Below are positions 54,860 through 64,000 of a stretch of 64,000 nt of DNA, in pieces. The number at the start of each line of letters is the position of its first letter. The first letter of the stretch is position 1. The notes under the pieces were generated by a model. That model was given only the letters and a program-made list of their open reading frames with translations. It searched no databases and was not told where the DNA came from. The stretch is from Massilia yuzhufengensis. Lineage in GTDB: Bacteria > Pseudomonadota > Gammaproteobacteria > Burkholderiales > Burkholderiaceae_D. Location of the stretch: NCBI RefSeq assembly GCF_900112225.1, contig NZ_FOLD01000011.1, positions 62,001 through 126,000 on the forward strand, written 5' to 3'. The translations under genes and the position numbers were made by a program.

Positions 54860-55002
54860 TCTGATTGTTGATTCGACTACCGTATGCAGACATTTCCACC
54901 ACATACGAATCGTCACTGGCTTTTGCGAACAGTTTTATATACTATCACGGCTGTATGTTTAAAGTTTGAGACGCTCTTCTAGACGAAGGGCCCGGGAAAA
55001 AA
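54860..55002. promoter_or_regulatory. Divergent control region with candidate TetR operator
   Basis: The 143-bp gap between the efflux operon and its TetR regulator is AT-rich relative to the genes. An imperfect palindrome around TATATACTATCACGGCTGTA (about 54936-54959, with arms like ATATAC and GTATGT) resembles the AcrR/TtgR operator type. ACATACGA at 54901 gives a further similar half-site. It is a candidate site for the TetR product on both promoters. The assignment is from position and partial symmetry only. Confidence 0.45.
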
Positions 55003-55620
55003 ATGGCACGTAAAACCAAAGCGGAAGCTGCTGCGACCCGCGACAGCATCCTCGACGCCGCTGAAAGATTGTTCGCCGAACAAGGCGTTTCAAGGACAAC
55101 TTTACAGCATATTGCGAGCGCTGCGGGAGTCACGCGTGGCGCCATCTACTGGCATTTCCTCGATAAAGGGGCGCTTCTGCATGCGATGATGGACCGCGCC
55201 AAGATGCCGCTCGAGGAAGCGATGCTGCTGCTCGACGCCAGCGAGAAGGACGACCCGATGCACGATTTGCGCGAGTACGTCATGATGGTGCTGCGGGTGA
55301 CGGCCACGGACCCGAAGGCGCGGCGCGTGTTCGAGATCGTCACGCTGAAGATGGAATTCGTCGACGAAGCGGTGACGATGCGCGACGGGCGGCGCGAGAA
55401 ACAGCTGATCTGGATGCAGCGCGTCGAAACCCGCCTGCAGCAGGCCAAGGCGCTGGGTCACGTCAAGGACGACCTGGACCTGGTAATGGTGGCGCACGGC
55501 ATGTGGATCATCATGGATGGCCTGATCCGCAACTGGCTGTTCGATACCGAGGCGTTTGACCTGGTGGAGCTGGGCGGGTCGGTGATGGATGGGTACCTGT
55601 CGGGGCTGCGCAAGTGCTGA
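55003..55620 (+). CDS. TetR-family transcriptional repressor of the efflux operon
   Basis: The 205-residue protein has an N-terminal helix-turn-helix (RDSILDAAERLFAEQGVSRT, then IASAAGVTRGAIYWHFLDKG, about 13-58) and an all-helical ligand domain (LREYVMMVLRVTATDPKARR, MWIIMDGLIRNWLFDTEAFD). It matches the AcrR/TtgR branch. Divergent placement next to the adaptor gene, with a short shared intergenic region, indicates local repression relieved by pump substrates. The ligand is unknown. Confidence 0.94.
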   Translation: MARKTKAEAAATRDSILDAAERLFAEQGVSRTTLQHIASAAGVTRGAIYWHFLDKGALLHAMMDRAKMPLEEAMLLLDASEKDDPMHDLREYVMMVLRVTATDPKARRVFEIVTLKMEFVDEAVTMRDGRREKQLIWMQRVETRLQQAKALGHVKDDLDLVMVAHGMWIIMDGLIRNWLFDTEAFDLVELGGSVMDGYLSGLRKC

Positions 55621-55644
55621 AGATTCATTCGTTTGTTGACGCAA

Positions 55645-55679
55645 GCACGTCGTAGGCGCCAGTGGCGCGTACGACGTGC
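55645..55679. repeat. Large hairpin after the tetR gene
   Basis: GCACGTCGTA and TACGACGTGC form an outer stem around a GGCGCC-AGT-GGCGC inner stem. The motif GTCGTAGGCGCC recurs at 59888-59899, next to another palindrome, so it is probably part of a dispersed repeat rather than a terminator. It sits 24 bp after the tetR stop. Confidence 0.6.
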
Positions 55680-55704
55680 ATCTTGTAACGAGACTTCATA
55701 CCGT

Positions 55705-55729
55705 AAGCGCCGTTCAGGCGCTTTTTTTT
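55705..55729 (+). terminator. Intrinsic terminator between tetR and transaldolase
   Basis: AGCGCC-GTTCA-GGCGCT is a 6-bp GC stem followed on the plus strand by a run of eight T. It terminates the tetR transcript. The A-rich left side is too short to make it a clear terminator for the opposite-strand tal gene, which ends at 55744. Confidence 0.8.
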
Positions 55730-55743
55730 ACGGCCCGGCCTTC

Positions 55744-56673
55744 TTAGCGCATCGTCGCGATCATCTGCTTGAGCTTGATCGAATCCGCCACGAAGGCGCG
55801 GATGCCTTCGGACAGCTTTTCGGTGCCCATCGCGTCTTCATTGAGCATGAAGCGGAAGGTCTTCTCGTCCATCGCGATCTTCTCGATGTCCGCATTGGCG
55901 TCGGCAACCAGCTTGCGCTCGAGCGGTGCGTCGCTGTCGGCGAGCTTTTGCAGCAGGTCGGGCGAGATGGTGAGCAGGTCGCAGCCGGCCAGTTCCTGGA
56001 TCTGCGAGGTGTTACGGAAGCTCGCGCCCATCACTTCGGTCTTGTAGCCGAACTTGCGGTAGTACTGGTAAATGCGCTTGACCGACTGCACGCCCGGATC
56101 GTCGGCGCCCTGGTAGTCGGTGCCGGTCGACTTCTTGTACCAGTCATAGATGCGGCCGACGAACGGCGAGATTAGCTGCACGCCGGCTTCGGCGCAGGCG
56201 ATCGCCTGGCACAGCGAGAACAGCAGGGTCAGGTTGCAGTGGATGCCTTCCTTTTCCAGGATCTCGGCGGCGCGGATGCCTTCCCAGGTCGATGCGATCT
56301 TGATCAAGACGCGCTCGCGCGACACGCCGGCCTTTTCGTACAGGGCGATCAGCTCGCGGCCCTTGGCGACGGTGGCTTCGGTGTCGAACGACAGCGCGGC
56401 ATCGATCTCGGTCGAGACGCGGCCCGGCACGAACTTCAGGATCTCCACGCCGAAACCGATCAGGAGGTTGTCGACGATTTCATCGATGCTCGCGTGCGGC
56501 GCGTCGGCGATGGCTTTTTCCAGCAGCGGACGGTATTCCGGCTTCTGCACGGCCTTGAGGATCAGCGACGGGTTGGTGGTCGCATCCTGCGGGGTGTAGG
56601 CCTTGATCGACTGGAAGTCGCCGGTGTCGGCGACGACGGTGGTGTATTGCTTGAGCTGTTCGAGTTGGTTCAT
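55744..56673 (-). CDS. tal: Transaldolase
   Basis: Transaldolase transfers a dihydroxyacetone unit in the non-oxidative pentose phosphate pathway. The 309-residue enzyme starts [20 protein letters not shown]. It carries [14 protein letters not shown], the Schiff-base Lys in [40 protein letters not shown] and [20 protein letters not shown]. Length matches subfamily-1 transaldolases (E. coli TalB 317). It stands alone on the minus strand near the zwf-hexR genes, so sugar-phosphate metabolism is clustered. Confidence 0.97.
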   Translation of the reverse strand: MNQLEQLKQYTTVVADTGDFQSIKAYTPQDATTNPSLILKAVQKPEYRPLLEKAIADAPHASIDEIVDNLLIGFGVEILKFVPGRVSTEIDAALSFDTEATVAKGRELIALYEKAGVSRERVLIKIASTWEGIRAAEILEKEGIHCNLTLLFSLCQAIACAEAGVQLISPFVGRIYDWYKKSTGTDYQGADDPGVQSVKRIYQYYRKFGYKTEVMGASFRNTSQIQELAGCDLLTISPDLLQKLADSDAPLERKLVADANADIEKIAMDEKTFRFMLNEDAMGTEKLSEGIRAFVADSIKLKQMIATMR

Positions 56674-56722
56674 GTGGGGTCTCGGTGTGAATGAGTGAAT
56701 CAGGTGTTGGGGGTTGAGTGCG

Positions 56723-56765
56723 AACTTGGGCGGAACAATGCCACTGGCATTGTTCCGCCCAAGTT
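56723..56765. repeat. Perfect long hairpin upstream of tal
   Basis: A 20-bp stem beginning AACTTGGGCGGAAC is followed by a three-base loop (ACT) and its exact complement, ending CCGCCCAAGTT. It lies between the tal start (56673) and the stop of the fRMsr gene (56775). A weaker relative containing GATGCCACTGGCATC is at 48901-48915. On the minus strand it could terminate fRMsr, but it has no T-run. Confidence 0.8.
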
Positions 56766-56774
56766 AACATGCAC

Positions 56775-57275
56775 CTAAACGAAATCGGTACCGTCCATAA
56801 ACGCGCGAATCATCGCCTCCAGTCCTTCCCGGTCTTCCTCCGAAAACCGGTCCAGCACCGGGCTGTCGATATCGAACACGCCAAGGACTTCGCCGTCCTT
56901 GACCAGCGGGATCACGATCTCCGACGCCGACGCCGAATCGCAGGCGATATGGCCCGGAAAGGCGTGCACGTCCGGCACGACGATGGTCTTGCGCTCGACC
57001 GCGGTGGTGCCGCAGACGCCGCGGCCGAAGGGGATGCGGGCGCAGGCAGGCTTGCCCTGGAAGGGGCCGACCAGCAGGTCCTGGCCCTCGCCCTTGCGGG
57101 ACGGGACCGTGAAATAGAAGCCGGCCCAGTTCAGGTCGGACAAGGTATCGTAGACCAGCGCGGAGAACTGCGCGGCGTTGGCCATCAGGCTGCGTTCACC
57201 TTCGAGCACGCTCTCGACCTGGCGCTCCAGCAGGGCGTAGTCGGGGCGTTCGCTGCGTTCTGGGTTGATGTGCAT
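56775..57275 (-). CDS. msrC: Free methionine-(R)-sulfoxide reductase (GAF domain)
   Basis: fRMsr reduces free methionine-R-sulfoxide using a GAF-type pocket. The 166-residue enzyme keeps the three Cys of the family: Cys78 (GKPACARIPFG), Cys88 (RGVCGTTA) and Cys112 (PGHIACDSASASEIVIPLV), the last being the probable catalytic residue. WAGFYFTVP, VLGVFDIDSPVLDRFSEED and LEAMIRAFM complete the GAF signature. It is similar in length to E. coli fRMsr (165). It is read as a single gene, with the tal gene downstream on the same strand. Confidence 0.94.
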   Translation of the reverse strand: MHINPERSERPDYALLERQVESVLEGERSLMANAAQFSALVYDTLSDLNWAGFYFTVPSRKGEGQDLLVGPFQGKPACARIPFGRGVCGTTAVERKTIVVPDVHAFPGHIACDSASASEIVIPLVKDGEVLGVFDIDSPVLDRFSEEDREGLEAMIRAFMDGTDFV

Positions 57276-57357
57276 GGCGTATCCGGGATGCTTTGGAAAC
57301 CGGGTATTTTACACCTGTGTCGGGTTCAGTTCTTGTGGCCAGCGGCTTTGGAACGTC

Positions 57358-57377
57358 GTACCGGCGAAGGCCGGTAC
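57358..57377. repeat. Dispersed palindrome upstream of fRMsr
   Basis: GTACCGGCGAAGGCCGGTAC is a 20-base palindrome between the fRMsr start (57275) and the hexR stop (57403). It is a member of the GGCGAAGGCC family found also at 37343, 45653 and 48826. Confidence 0.7.
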
Positions 57378-57402
57378 CCAAGGTAGCCCGCTGGGTGGTA
57401 AC

Positions 57403-58257
57403 TCAACCAATGAACGAATCGAACTGCATGTCGTATTCCTGCAGCGCCTTCTGCGCGTTCTGCATCTTCTTGCGAAACTCCGGCCCGCGCTGCAGCGCCA
57501 GGCCTACGGCCAGCACGTCGATCACCACCAGGTAGGCCAGGCGCGCCGAGATCGGCGTGTAGGGGTCGATCGCGAACACCAGGTCGATCGGGATGAACAG
57601 CGTGGCAATGTCCGCCAGCGGGGTGCCGGACGGCGCCAGCACGATCACATCGGCCCCGCCGCGGCGCGCCAGTTTTGCGGAGCGGGTCAGCGCCGGGTTG
57701 TTGCCGCGCTGCGAAATCGCCACCACCGCGTCGCCCTCGCGCAGCAGGGCCGCGGCGATCGAGTGGATCGCCGGGTCGGCATAGGCCACCGTGGGCACGC
57801 CCGAGCGGAAGAACTTGTGCTGGGCGTCGGCCGCCACGAAACCCGACGAGCCCTGGCCGTAGAACTCGATCTTGTTGGCGCGCGACAGGATGTCGAGCGC
57901 CTTCTGGATCAGTTCCGGCTTGAGGTTGTTGCGCAGGTCGAGCAGGGTGTTGATCGAGCGGCTGCAGATCTTGTTCACCAAATCCGCCGCCAGGTCGTCC
58001 GGGGCCGGCTGCTCGTTGGCGCCGGGCAGGGCCAGCGCCAGGCCCTGCGCCAGCTTCAATTTGAACTCATGCCAGCCGTCGTAGCCGAGCGTGCGGCAGA
58101 AGCGCACCACGGTGGGCTCGGAGACTTGCGCGCTCTTGGCCAGCGCCGTGATGTTCTGGCTGACGATGAGGCTGGGGGCGGCCAGCACCGCGAGCGCCAC
58201 CTTGCGCTCGCTCTTGGAGAGCGAATCGAGCTGGGTGCGGATGGAGTCGAGCAGCAT
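57403..58257 (-). CDS. hexR: HexR-type transcriptional repressor (MurR/RpiR family)
   Basis: HexR represses Entner-Doudoroff and related genes and is released by 2-keto-3-deoxy-6-phosphogluconate. The 284-residue protein has an N-terminal RpiR helix-turn-helix (LDSIRTQLDSLSKSERKVAL, ITALAKSAQVSEPTVVRFCR, about 1-75) and a C-terminal sugar-isomerase domain with EFYGQGSSGFVAADAQHKFF and VVAISQRGNNPALTRSAKLA. It lies 12 bp after zwf on the same strand, as in many proteobacteria. Candidate operators precede zwf, pgi and edd in this window. Confidence 0.94.
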   Translation of the reverse strand: MLLDSIRTQLDSLSKSERKVALAVLAAPSLIVSQNITALAKSAQVSEPTVVRFCRTLGYDGWHEFKLKLAQGLALALPGANEQPAPDDLAADLVNKICSRSINTLLDLRNNLKPELIQKALDILSRANKIEFYGQGSSGFVAADAQHKFFRSGVPTVAYADPAIHSIAAALLREGDAVVAISQRGNNPALTRSAKLARRGGADVIVLAPSGTPLADIATLFIPIDLVFAIDPYTPISARLAYLVVIDVLAVGLALQRGPEFRKKMQNAQKALQEYDMQFDSFIG

Positions 58258-58269
58258 GATCGGTCGCCT

Positions 58270-59739
58270 TCAGTCTTCCGGCAGCACTTCTTCGCGCCAC
58301 TGCAGGCCGTCGCGGCCGATCAGTGCGCTCGAGGCGGCCGGGCCCCAGGTGCCCGAGGTGTACGGCACCGGCGTGGAATCGTCCTGTTCCCAGTGTTCCA
58401 GGATCGGTTCGACCCATTCCCAGGCCGCTTCCAGTTCGTCGCCGCGCATGAACAGGGTGAGCTGGCCACGCAGCACGTCGACCAGCAGGCGCTCGTAGGC
58501 TTCCATGCGCGGGCTCTTGAACTGCTCGCGGAAATCCAGCTCCAACTCGGCCTGCTTCAGGCGCATGGAGTCGCCCGGCGTCTTGGCCATCAGGTTCATC
58601 GACAGGCCTTCGTCCGGCTGCAGGCGGATCACCAGGCTGTTGGGCTGGAAGCTCGACGTCGGCTGGTTGAAGATCGAATGCGGAATCGGCTTGAAGCGCA
58701 CCACGATCTCGGCCAGGCGGTCGGCCATGCGTTTGCCGGTGCGCAGGTAGAAGGGCACGCCGGCCCAGCGCCAGGTGTCGATCTCGGCCTTCACGGACAC
58801 GAAGGTCTCGGTCTTCGACTGTTTCGGCGCGCCCGGTTCGTCGCGGTAGCCCGGCACCGCCTGGCCATCCACGTAACCGCCGCGGTACTGGCCGCGCACG
58901 ATGTTCTGCGACAGGGTGGTCGGGGTAAAGCGCTTCAGGGACCGCAATACCTGCAGCTTGGCGTCGCGCACGGCGTCCGGGGCGATCGAGGTCGGCGGTT
59001 CCATGGCCACGATGCACAGCAGCTGCAGCAGGTGATTCTGCAGCATGTCGCGCAGCGCGCCGGACGTATCGTAGTAGCCCAGTCGGTTACCCACCCCGAT
59101 CTTCTCGGCGATGGTGATCTGCACATCCGAAATCCACTCGCGGCGCCACAGCGGCTCGAACAGGATATTCCCGAAGCGCAGGGCCAGCAGGTTCTGCACC
59201 GTCTCCTTGCCCAGGTAATGGTCGATCCGGTAGATCTGGGACTCGGCAAACACCTTGCCGACGTCGAGGTTGATCTGCTTGGCCGAGGCAAGGTCGCGAC
59301 CCAGCGGTTTTTCCAGGACAACGCGCGATGCGGGCGTCACCAGATTGGTTGCGGCCAGGTTGTCGCAGATGGTGGCGAACAGGTGGGGCGGGGTGGCCAG
59401 GTAGTAGACGCGGGTGAGGGACTCGTCCTTGCGCAGCGCTTCGGCCAGCGGGCCGTAGGTGGCAACGTCGGTGGCATTCAGGGCCACATAGACGATGCGC
59501 TTCAAGAACCGCTGCCAGCTCGCTTCCTCTGGCGTGTCCTTGATGTGCTGCTTCGAATTCGTTTCGACCATCTTCAGGAACTCTTCCTGCGTCGCCTCGT
59601 CGCGGCCGACGCAGATGATGCGGGCGCTGTCGGGGAGGTCGTTGCAGACGTCACGCGAATACATTGCGGGGAGCAGCTTGCGCATTGCAAGGTCGCCACT
59701 GCCACCGAAGAAAACGAGGTCGAAATCGGAAAGTGCCAT
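58270..59739 (-). CDS. zwf: Glucose-6-phosphate 1-dehydrogenase
   Basis: Zwf oxidises glucose-6-phosphate to 6-phosphogluconolactone with NADP or NAD, the entry to both pentose phosphate and Entner-Doudoroff routes. The 489-residue enzyme has the nucleotide-binding FDLVFFGGSGDLAMRKLLPA and the substrate-binding RIDHYLGKETVQNLLALRFG with catalytic His. EKIGVGNRLGYYDTSGALRD and NPSIFN-like text (here FKPIPHSIFNQPTSSFQ) follow. Length matches E. coli Zwf (491). It is followed by hexR and preceded by HexR-like sites at 59773-59822. Confidence 0.97.
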   Translation of the reverse strand: MALSDFDLVFFGGSGDLAMRKLLPAMYSRDVCNDLPDSARIICVGRDEATQEEFLKMVETNSKQHIKDTPEEASWQRFLKRIVYVALNATDVATYGPLAEALRKDESLTRVYYLATPPHLFATICDNLAATNLVTPASRVVLEKPLGRDLASAKQINLDVGKVFAESQIYRIDHYLGKETVQNLLALRFGNILFEPLWRREWISDVQITIAEKIGVGNRLGYYDTSGALRDMLQNHLLQLLCIVAMEPPTSIAPDAVRDAKLQVLRSLKRFTPTTLSQNIVRGQYRGGYVDGQAVPGYRDEPGAPKQSKTETFVSVKAEIDTWRWAGVPFYLRTGKRMADRLAEIVVRFKPIPHSIFNQPTSSFQPNSLVIRLQPDEGLSMNLMAKTPGDSMRLKQAELELDFREQFKSPRMEAYERLLVDVLRGQLTLFMRGDELEAAWEWVEPILEHWEQDDSTPVPYTSGTWGPAASSALIGRDGLQWREEVLPED

Positions 59740-59960
59740 AGGAATATCTGTGAAAGATGGATGGAGGCTTATTGTGTAAATTTACTACACAGATATGGTG
59801 TTAGCAAGAAAATTTACTACGTGCTTGCAGGGTGGACGCTAATTCGATTGTTACCGCTAGATCCGTCATTCCCGCCTTCGCGGGAAGTCGTAGGCGCCCG
59901 TTAGGGGGGCGTGTCCCAAGTGGGGGCGCTCGCTGGACGCGAAGCTAGCGGAAAACCGCC
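59740..59960. promoter_or_regulatory. zwf promoter region with two HexR-like sites
   Basis: The 221-bp gap holds TGTAAATTTACTACA (59775-59789, inside the longer TGTGTAAATTTACTACACA palindrome-like block) and a second half-site, AATTTACTAC (59811-59820). These match the HexR consensus TGTARTWWWAYTACA apart from one base in the first. They are 34 to 69 bp upstream of the zwf ATG on the minus strand, where they could block transcription. A TTCCCGCCTTCGCGGGAA palindrome (59870-59887) lies further up, near the end of the SMP-30 gene. Confidence 0.75.
59870..59887. repeat. Dispersed palindrome in the zwf upstream gap
   Basis: TTCCCGCCTTCGCGGGAA is an 18-base hairpin followed by GTCGTAGGCGCC, a motif shared with 55649-55660. 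It lies between the SMP-30 stop (59961) and the zwf operators. No T-run adjoins it. Confidence 0.7.
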
Positions 59961-60857
59961 TTAGGACTGATACTCCGGCTCCTCCCGCCCCGCCACATCC
60001 ACCCGAATCGACAACACCTTCCCACTGAGCGGATACTTCTCCAGCTCATCCTTTGATCGCCCATGACTGGCGCTGGTGATATACAGCGTGCGCAGGTCGC
60101 TCCCGCCGAAGGCGACGGAGGTCGGGCAGCGTACCGGCAAGGCGATCTCGCGCAGGATCTCGCCGTTGGGAGCAATGCGCAGCACGCGCCCGCCTTCGAA
60201 CATCGCCACCCAGTACGCGCCTTCGCTGTCCACCGTCGCGCCGTCGGGACGGCCGCCGTAATCCGCCGCAGCTTTATCGGTCGAGAAGGTCTTGAGCGTG
60301 CGCCCGTTCGACTGCACGCCGGTGGCCGGATCGAAGTCGTAGCAGTCGATCCGGTGCGTGGTGGTATCGGCATGGAACATCGTGCGGCCGTCCAGGCTCC
60401 AGGCCAGGCCGTTCGAGTTGGTCATGCCGCCGGCCCAGGCGCGGCGCAGCTGGCCGCGTTCGAACACGTACATCTCGGCGGCCGGCTTGTCGCGCGGTTC
60501 GTACATGGTGCCGATCCAGAACCGGCCGGCCGGGTCCACGCGGCCGTCGTTGAAGCGGACGATGGAGGTGTCGTAGGGCGCATCGGCGACCGGGACTTCC
60601 TTGCCGCTGGTGGTATTCAGGCAGACGATGCCGGCGCGGGTGGCGACGTGCAGGTTGTTGTCGCCGTCGATCGCCAGGGCGGACGGCTCCGAGCCCATCT
60701 TCCAGGAAGTGAACTTGCCGCTGGCCGGATGGACGCGGTTGACGGTCAGGCCGTTGATGTCGACCCAGTACAGGGCCGACTCGACCTCGTGCCAGGTGGC
60801 GGATTCGCCGACCAGCATCGGCGCGTCGTGCACTACTTCGAATTTTTCCATTGCCAT
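59961..60857 (-). CDS. SMP-30/gluconolactonase-family protein
   Basis: The 298-residue protein is a six-bladed beta-propeller of the SMP-30 family, which hydrolyses sugar lactones with a bound divalent metal. Conserved metal-site segments are GESATWHEVESALYWVDING (Glu), FNDGRVDPAGRFWIGTM (Asn/Asp), MTNSNGLAWSLDGRTMFHAD (Asn) and RPDGATVDSEGAYWVAMFEG. It has no signal peptide. It lies between pgi and zwf on the same strand, so it may open 6-phosphogluconolactone or gluconolactone; this role is inferred from the position. The ATG at 60857 or the one two codons later is the start. Confidence 0.92.
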   Translation of the reverse strand: MAMEKFEVVHDAPMLVGESATWHEVESALYWVDINGLTVNRVHPASGKFTSWKMGSEPSALAIDGDNNLHVATRAGIVCLNTTSGKEVPVADAPYDTSIVRFNDGRVDPAGRFWIGTMYEPRDKPAAEMYVFERGQLRRAWAGGMTNSNGLAWSLDGRTMFHADTTTHRIDCYDFDPATGVQSNGRTLKTFSTDKAAADYGGRPDGATVDSEGAYWVAMFEGGRVLRIAPNGEILREIALPVRCPTSVAFGGSDLRTLYITSASHGRSKDELEKYPLSGKVLSIRVDVAGREEPEYQS

Positions 60858-60877
60858 GTGTGTATCCGGGATGAGGT

Positions 60878-62521
<1,644 letters not shown>

Positions 62522-62583
62522 GGGATCGGTATAGATGGCAGAATATTGTCAATTACAGATTATCGAATAATACAGGATGCGTG

Positions 62584-62598
62584 CGTAAATTCACTACA
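62584..62598 (-). promoter_or_regulatory. HexR-like operator upstream of pgi
   Basis: CGTAAATTCACTACA (as read on the plus strand) shares GTAAATT and the TACA end with the zwf site and sits 63 bp from the pgi ATG. Two bases differ from the zwf 15-mer. The same half-site occurs before zwf and edd, which supports coordinated control. Confidence 0.6.
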
Positions 62599-62620
62599 CA
62601 AAAAGTGGCCGAGTTGCCAC

Positions 62621-62733
62621 GTAGGGTGGTCGGCTCCGCCGGCCGCGCGTTTAATCCGTGCCTGCATCGCAATCCGCTAAAACGGCGTTCAGATGTGATT
62701 TGAACGCGTGGCCAACATGGCCGGCCACCCTGC
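62621..62733. repeat. Inverted repeat of GTAGGGTGG type
   Basis: GTAGGGTGGTCGGCTCCGCC (62621-62640) is complementary in part to GGCCGGCCACCCTGCC (62718-62733), enclosing about 80 bp that also has a GAACGC-type short repeat. Variants of the same motif are at 41890 and 47640. It occupies most of the 292-bp pgi-edd gap apart from the HexR sites. Confidence 0.55.
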
Positions 62734-62772
62734 CAGGGGCGAAATAGCCGATCGCAGCACCCGCCGTAATTC

Positions 62773-62787
62773 TGTAGTAAAATTTCA
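62773..62787 (+). promoter_or_regulatory. HexR-like operator upstream of edd
   Basis: TGTAGTAAAATTTCA has the same TGTAGTAAA half as the reverse complement of the zwf site (TTTACTACA). It lies 26 bp upstream of the edd ATG, a position suited to repression. The other half is degenerate. Confidence 0.65.
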
Positions 62788-62813
62788 GATACAACATTTT
62801 CGAAGGAACGATC

Positions 62814-64000
62814 ATGGCGCTGCACCCCGTAGTCGAACAGGTAACCAAGCGGATCATCCAGCGAAGCCGGGCTTCGCGCGCGGCCTATCTCGCCCATCTG
62901 GAAGCGGCCCGCATCCAGGGCGTGCAGCGCGGTGCGCTGGGCTGCACCAACCTTGCGCACGCGATCGCCGCCTTCCCGGTCAACGACAAGCTCAAGCTGC
63001 GCGAAGCCAAGGTGCCGTCGATCGCGATCGTTTCTTCCTACAACGACATGCTGTCGGCCCACCAGCCTTTCGAATACTACCCGCGCGTGATCAAGGAAGC
63101 GGCGCGCGAAGTCGGCGCGGTCGCCCAGTTCGCGGGCGGCGTGCCGGCGATGTGCGATGGCGTGACCCAGGGCCAGCCGGGCATGGAGCTGTCGCTGTTC
63201 TCGCGCGACGCCATCGCCATGGCTGCCGCCATCGGCCTGTCGCACAATACCTTCGACGCCGCGCTCTACCTGGGCATCTGCGACAAGATCGTGCCGGGCC
63301 TGTTGATCGGCGCGCTGCACTTCGGCCACCTGCCGGGCATCTTCGTGCCGGGCGGGCCGATGACCTCGGGAATCTCGAACAAGCAGAAGGCCGCCATCCG
63401 CCAGCGCTACGCCAAGGGCGAAGCCACGCGCGAAGAGCTGCTGGAGGGCGAAACCGCCTCCTACCACGGCGCCGGTACCTGCACCTTCTACGGCACCGCC
63501 AACAGCAACCAGATGCTGATGGAGATGATGGGCCTGCACCTGCCGGGCGCCGCCTTCATCACCCCGGGCACGCCGCTGCGCGACGCGCTCACGGCCGCCG
63601 CCGCGCACCAGGCCGCGTCGATCTCGCAGCAGGGCAGCAACTACATGCCGATCGGCCGCATCGTCGACGAGAAAAGCATCGTCAACGCCATCGTCGCGCT
63701 GCACGCCACCGGCGGCTCCACCAACCACACGCTGCACGTGGTGGCGATCGCGCGCGCGGCCGGCATCGTGATCGACTGGAACGATTTCGACGAATTGTCG
63801 AAGGTCGTGCCTTCGCTCACCCGCATCTACCCAAACGGCGAAGCCGACGTGAACCACTTCCAGGCCGCCGGCGGCCCGGGCTTCGTGATCCGCGAGCTGC
63901 TCGACGCCGGCCTGGCCCACGAGGACGTCAACACCATCCTCGGCCACGGCTTGCGCAATCACTGCAAGGAACCCTTCCTGGGCGAAGACGGCAAGGTCGT
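62814..64000 (+). CDS. edd: Phosphogluconate dehydratase Edd, 5' part
   Basis: Edd converts 6-phosphogluconate to 2-keto-3-deoxy-6-phosphogluconate in the Entner-Doudoroff pathway with an iron-sulfur cluster. About 395 codons are present before the window ends; the full enzyme is about 600. The start [20 protein letters not shown] is preceded by GAAGGAACG. Conserved parts are [36 protein letters not shown] (cluster Cys), [40 protein letters not shown] and [13 protein letters not shown]. It is divergent from pgi. The 3' end and the expected downstream partner eda are outside. Confidence 0.96.
   Translation, partial: MALHPVVEQVTKRIIQRSRASRAAYLAHLEAARIQGVQRGALGCTNLAHAIAAFPVNDKLKLREAKVPSIAIVSSYNDMLSAHQPFEYYPRVIKEAAREVGAVAQFAGGVPAMCDGVTQGQPGMELSLFSRDAIAMAAAIGLSHNTFDAALYLGICDKIVPGLLIGALHFGHLPGIFVPGGPMTSGISNKQKAAIRQRYAKGEATREELLEGETASYHGAGTCTFYGTANSNQMLMEMMGLHLPGAAFITPGTPLRDALTAAAAHQAASISQQGSNYMPIGRIVDEKSIVNAIVALHATGGSTNHTLHVVAIARAAGIVIDWNDFDELSKVVPSLTRIYPNGEADVNHFQAAGGPGFVIRELLDAGLAHEDVNTILGHGLRNHCKEPFLGEDGKV

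Noticed and set aside
57265-59904. Long plus-strand open frame opposite hexR and zwf
   Set aside because: It is antisense to two conserved enzymes/regulators with clear motifs and has no domain of its own.

Overview
The window is high-GC, gene-dense chromosomal DNA from a flagellated betaproteobacterium. Gene order and protein features (flaG-fliD-fliST next to fliC, FliB methylase, a short 67-residue omega subunit, yicC-kinase-PP2C-rph-rdgB-hemW) fit Oxalobacteraceae, most likely Massilia or a close relative. The genus is inference. No rRNA, tRNA, CRISPR array, prophage or intact insertion sequence was found.

Region 1 (1-31,600) is a large motility locus. It starts inside flgJ and continues with flgK and flgL behind a sigma28-like promoter. 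The export, switch and basal-body operon fliF-G-H-I-J-K-L-M-N-O-P-Q-R runs leftward, and fliE is divergent from it. A 465-bp block of tandem and inverted repeats follows fliE. An NsrR-type regulator, an orphan LuxR-type regulator with a degenerate receiver and a PAS-GGDEF cyclase come next. The filament group then runs leftward: fliC, flaG, fliD, fliS, fliT, a second fliK-like gene, an FlhB-C-domain paralogue and the c-di-GMP effector ycgR. fliC and fliD have recognisable sigma28 promoters. The flagellin methylase fliB lies just upstream of fliC. A second diguanylate cyclase lies beyond it. Motility and c-di-GMP signalling are therefore intermixed here.

Region 2 (30,900-48,800) holds a tightly overlapping membrane protein/histidine kinase/response regulator operon, greB, heme oxygenase, a YCII protein, a chemoreceptor, a VOC protein and a cold-shock-DUF1294 fusion. 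The stringent-response and nucleotide block spoT-rpoZ-gmk-yicC follows. A Ser/Thr kinase, a PP2C phosphatase, rph, rdgB and hemW run rightward with 4-bp overlaps at several junctions. Two neighbouring decayed genes follow: an M28-like protein that has lost its catalytic segment, and a thioesterase remnant.

Region 3 (48,900-55,750) is a complete tripartite RND efflux operon (adaptor, permease, outer-membrane lipoprotein) controlled by a divergent TetR-family regulator.

Region 4 (55,700-64,000) is central sugar metabolism: transaldolase, free-methionine-sulfoxide reductase, hexR, zwf, an SMP-30 lactonase-like gene, pgi, and edd running off the right edge. Similar HexR-like operators precede zwf, pgi and edd, which suggests one Entner-Doudoroff regulon. 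Short GC-rich palindromes of several related types are scattered through the intergenic gaps from 37 kb onward.
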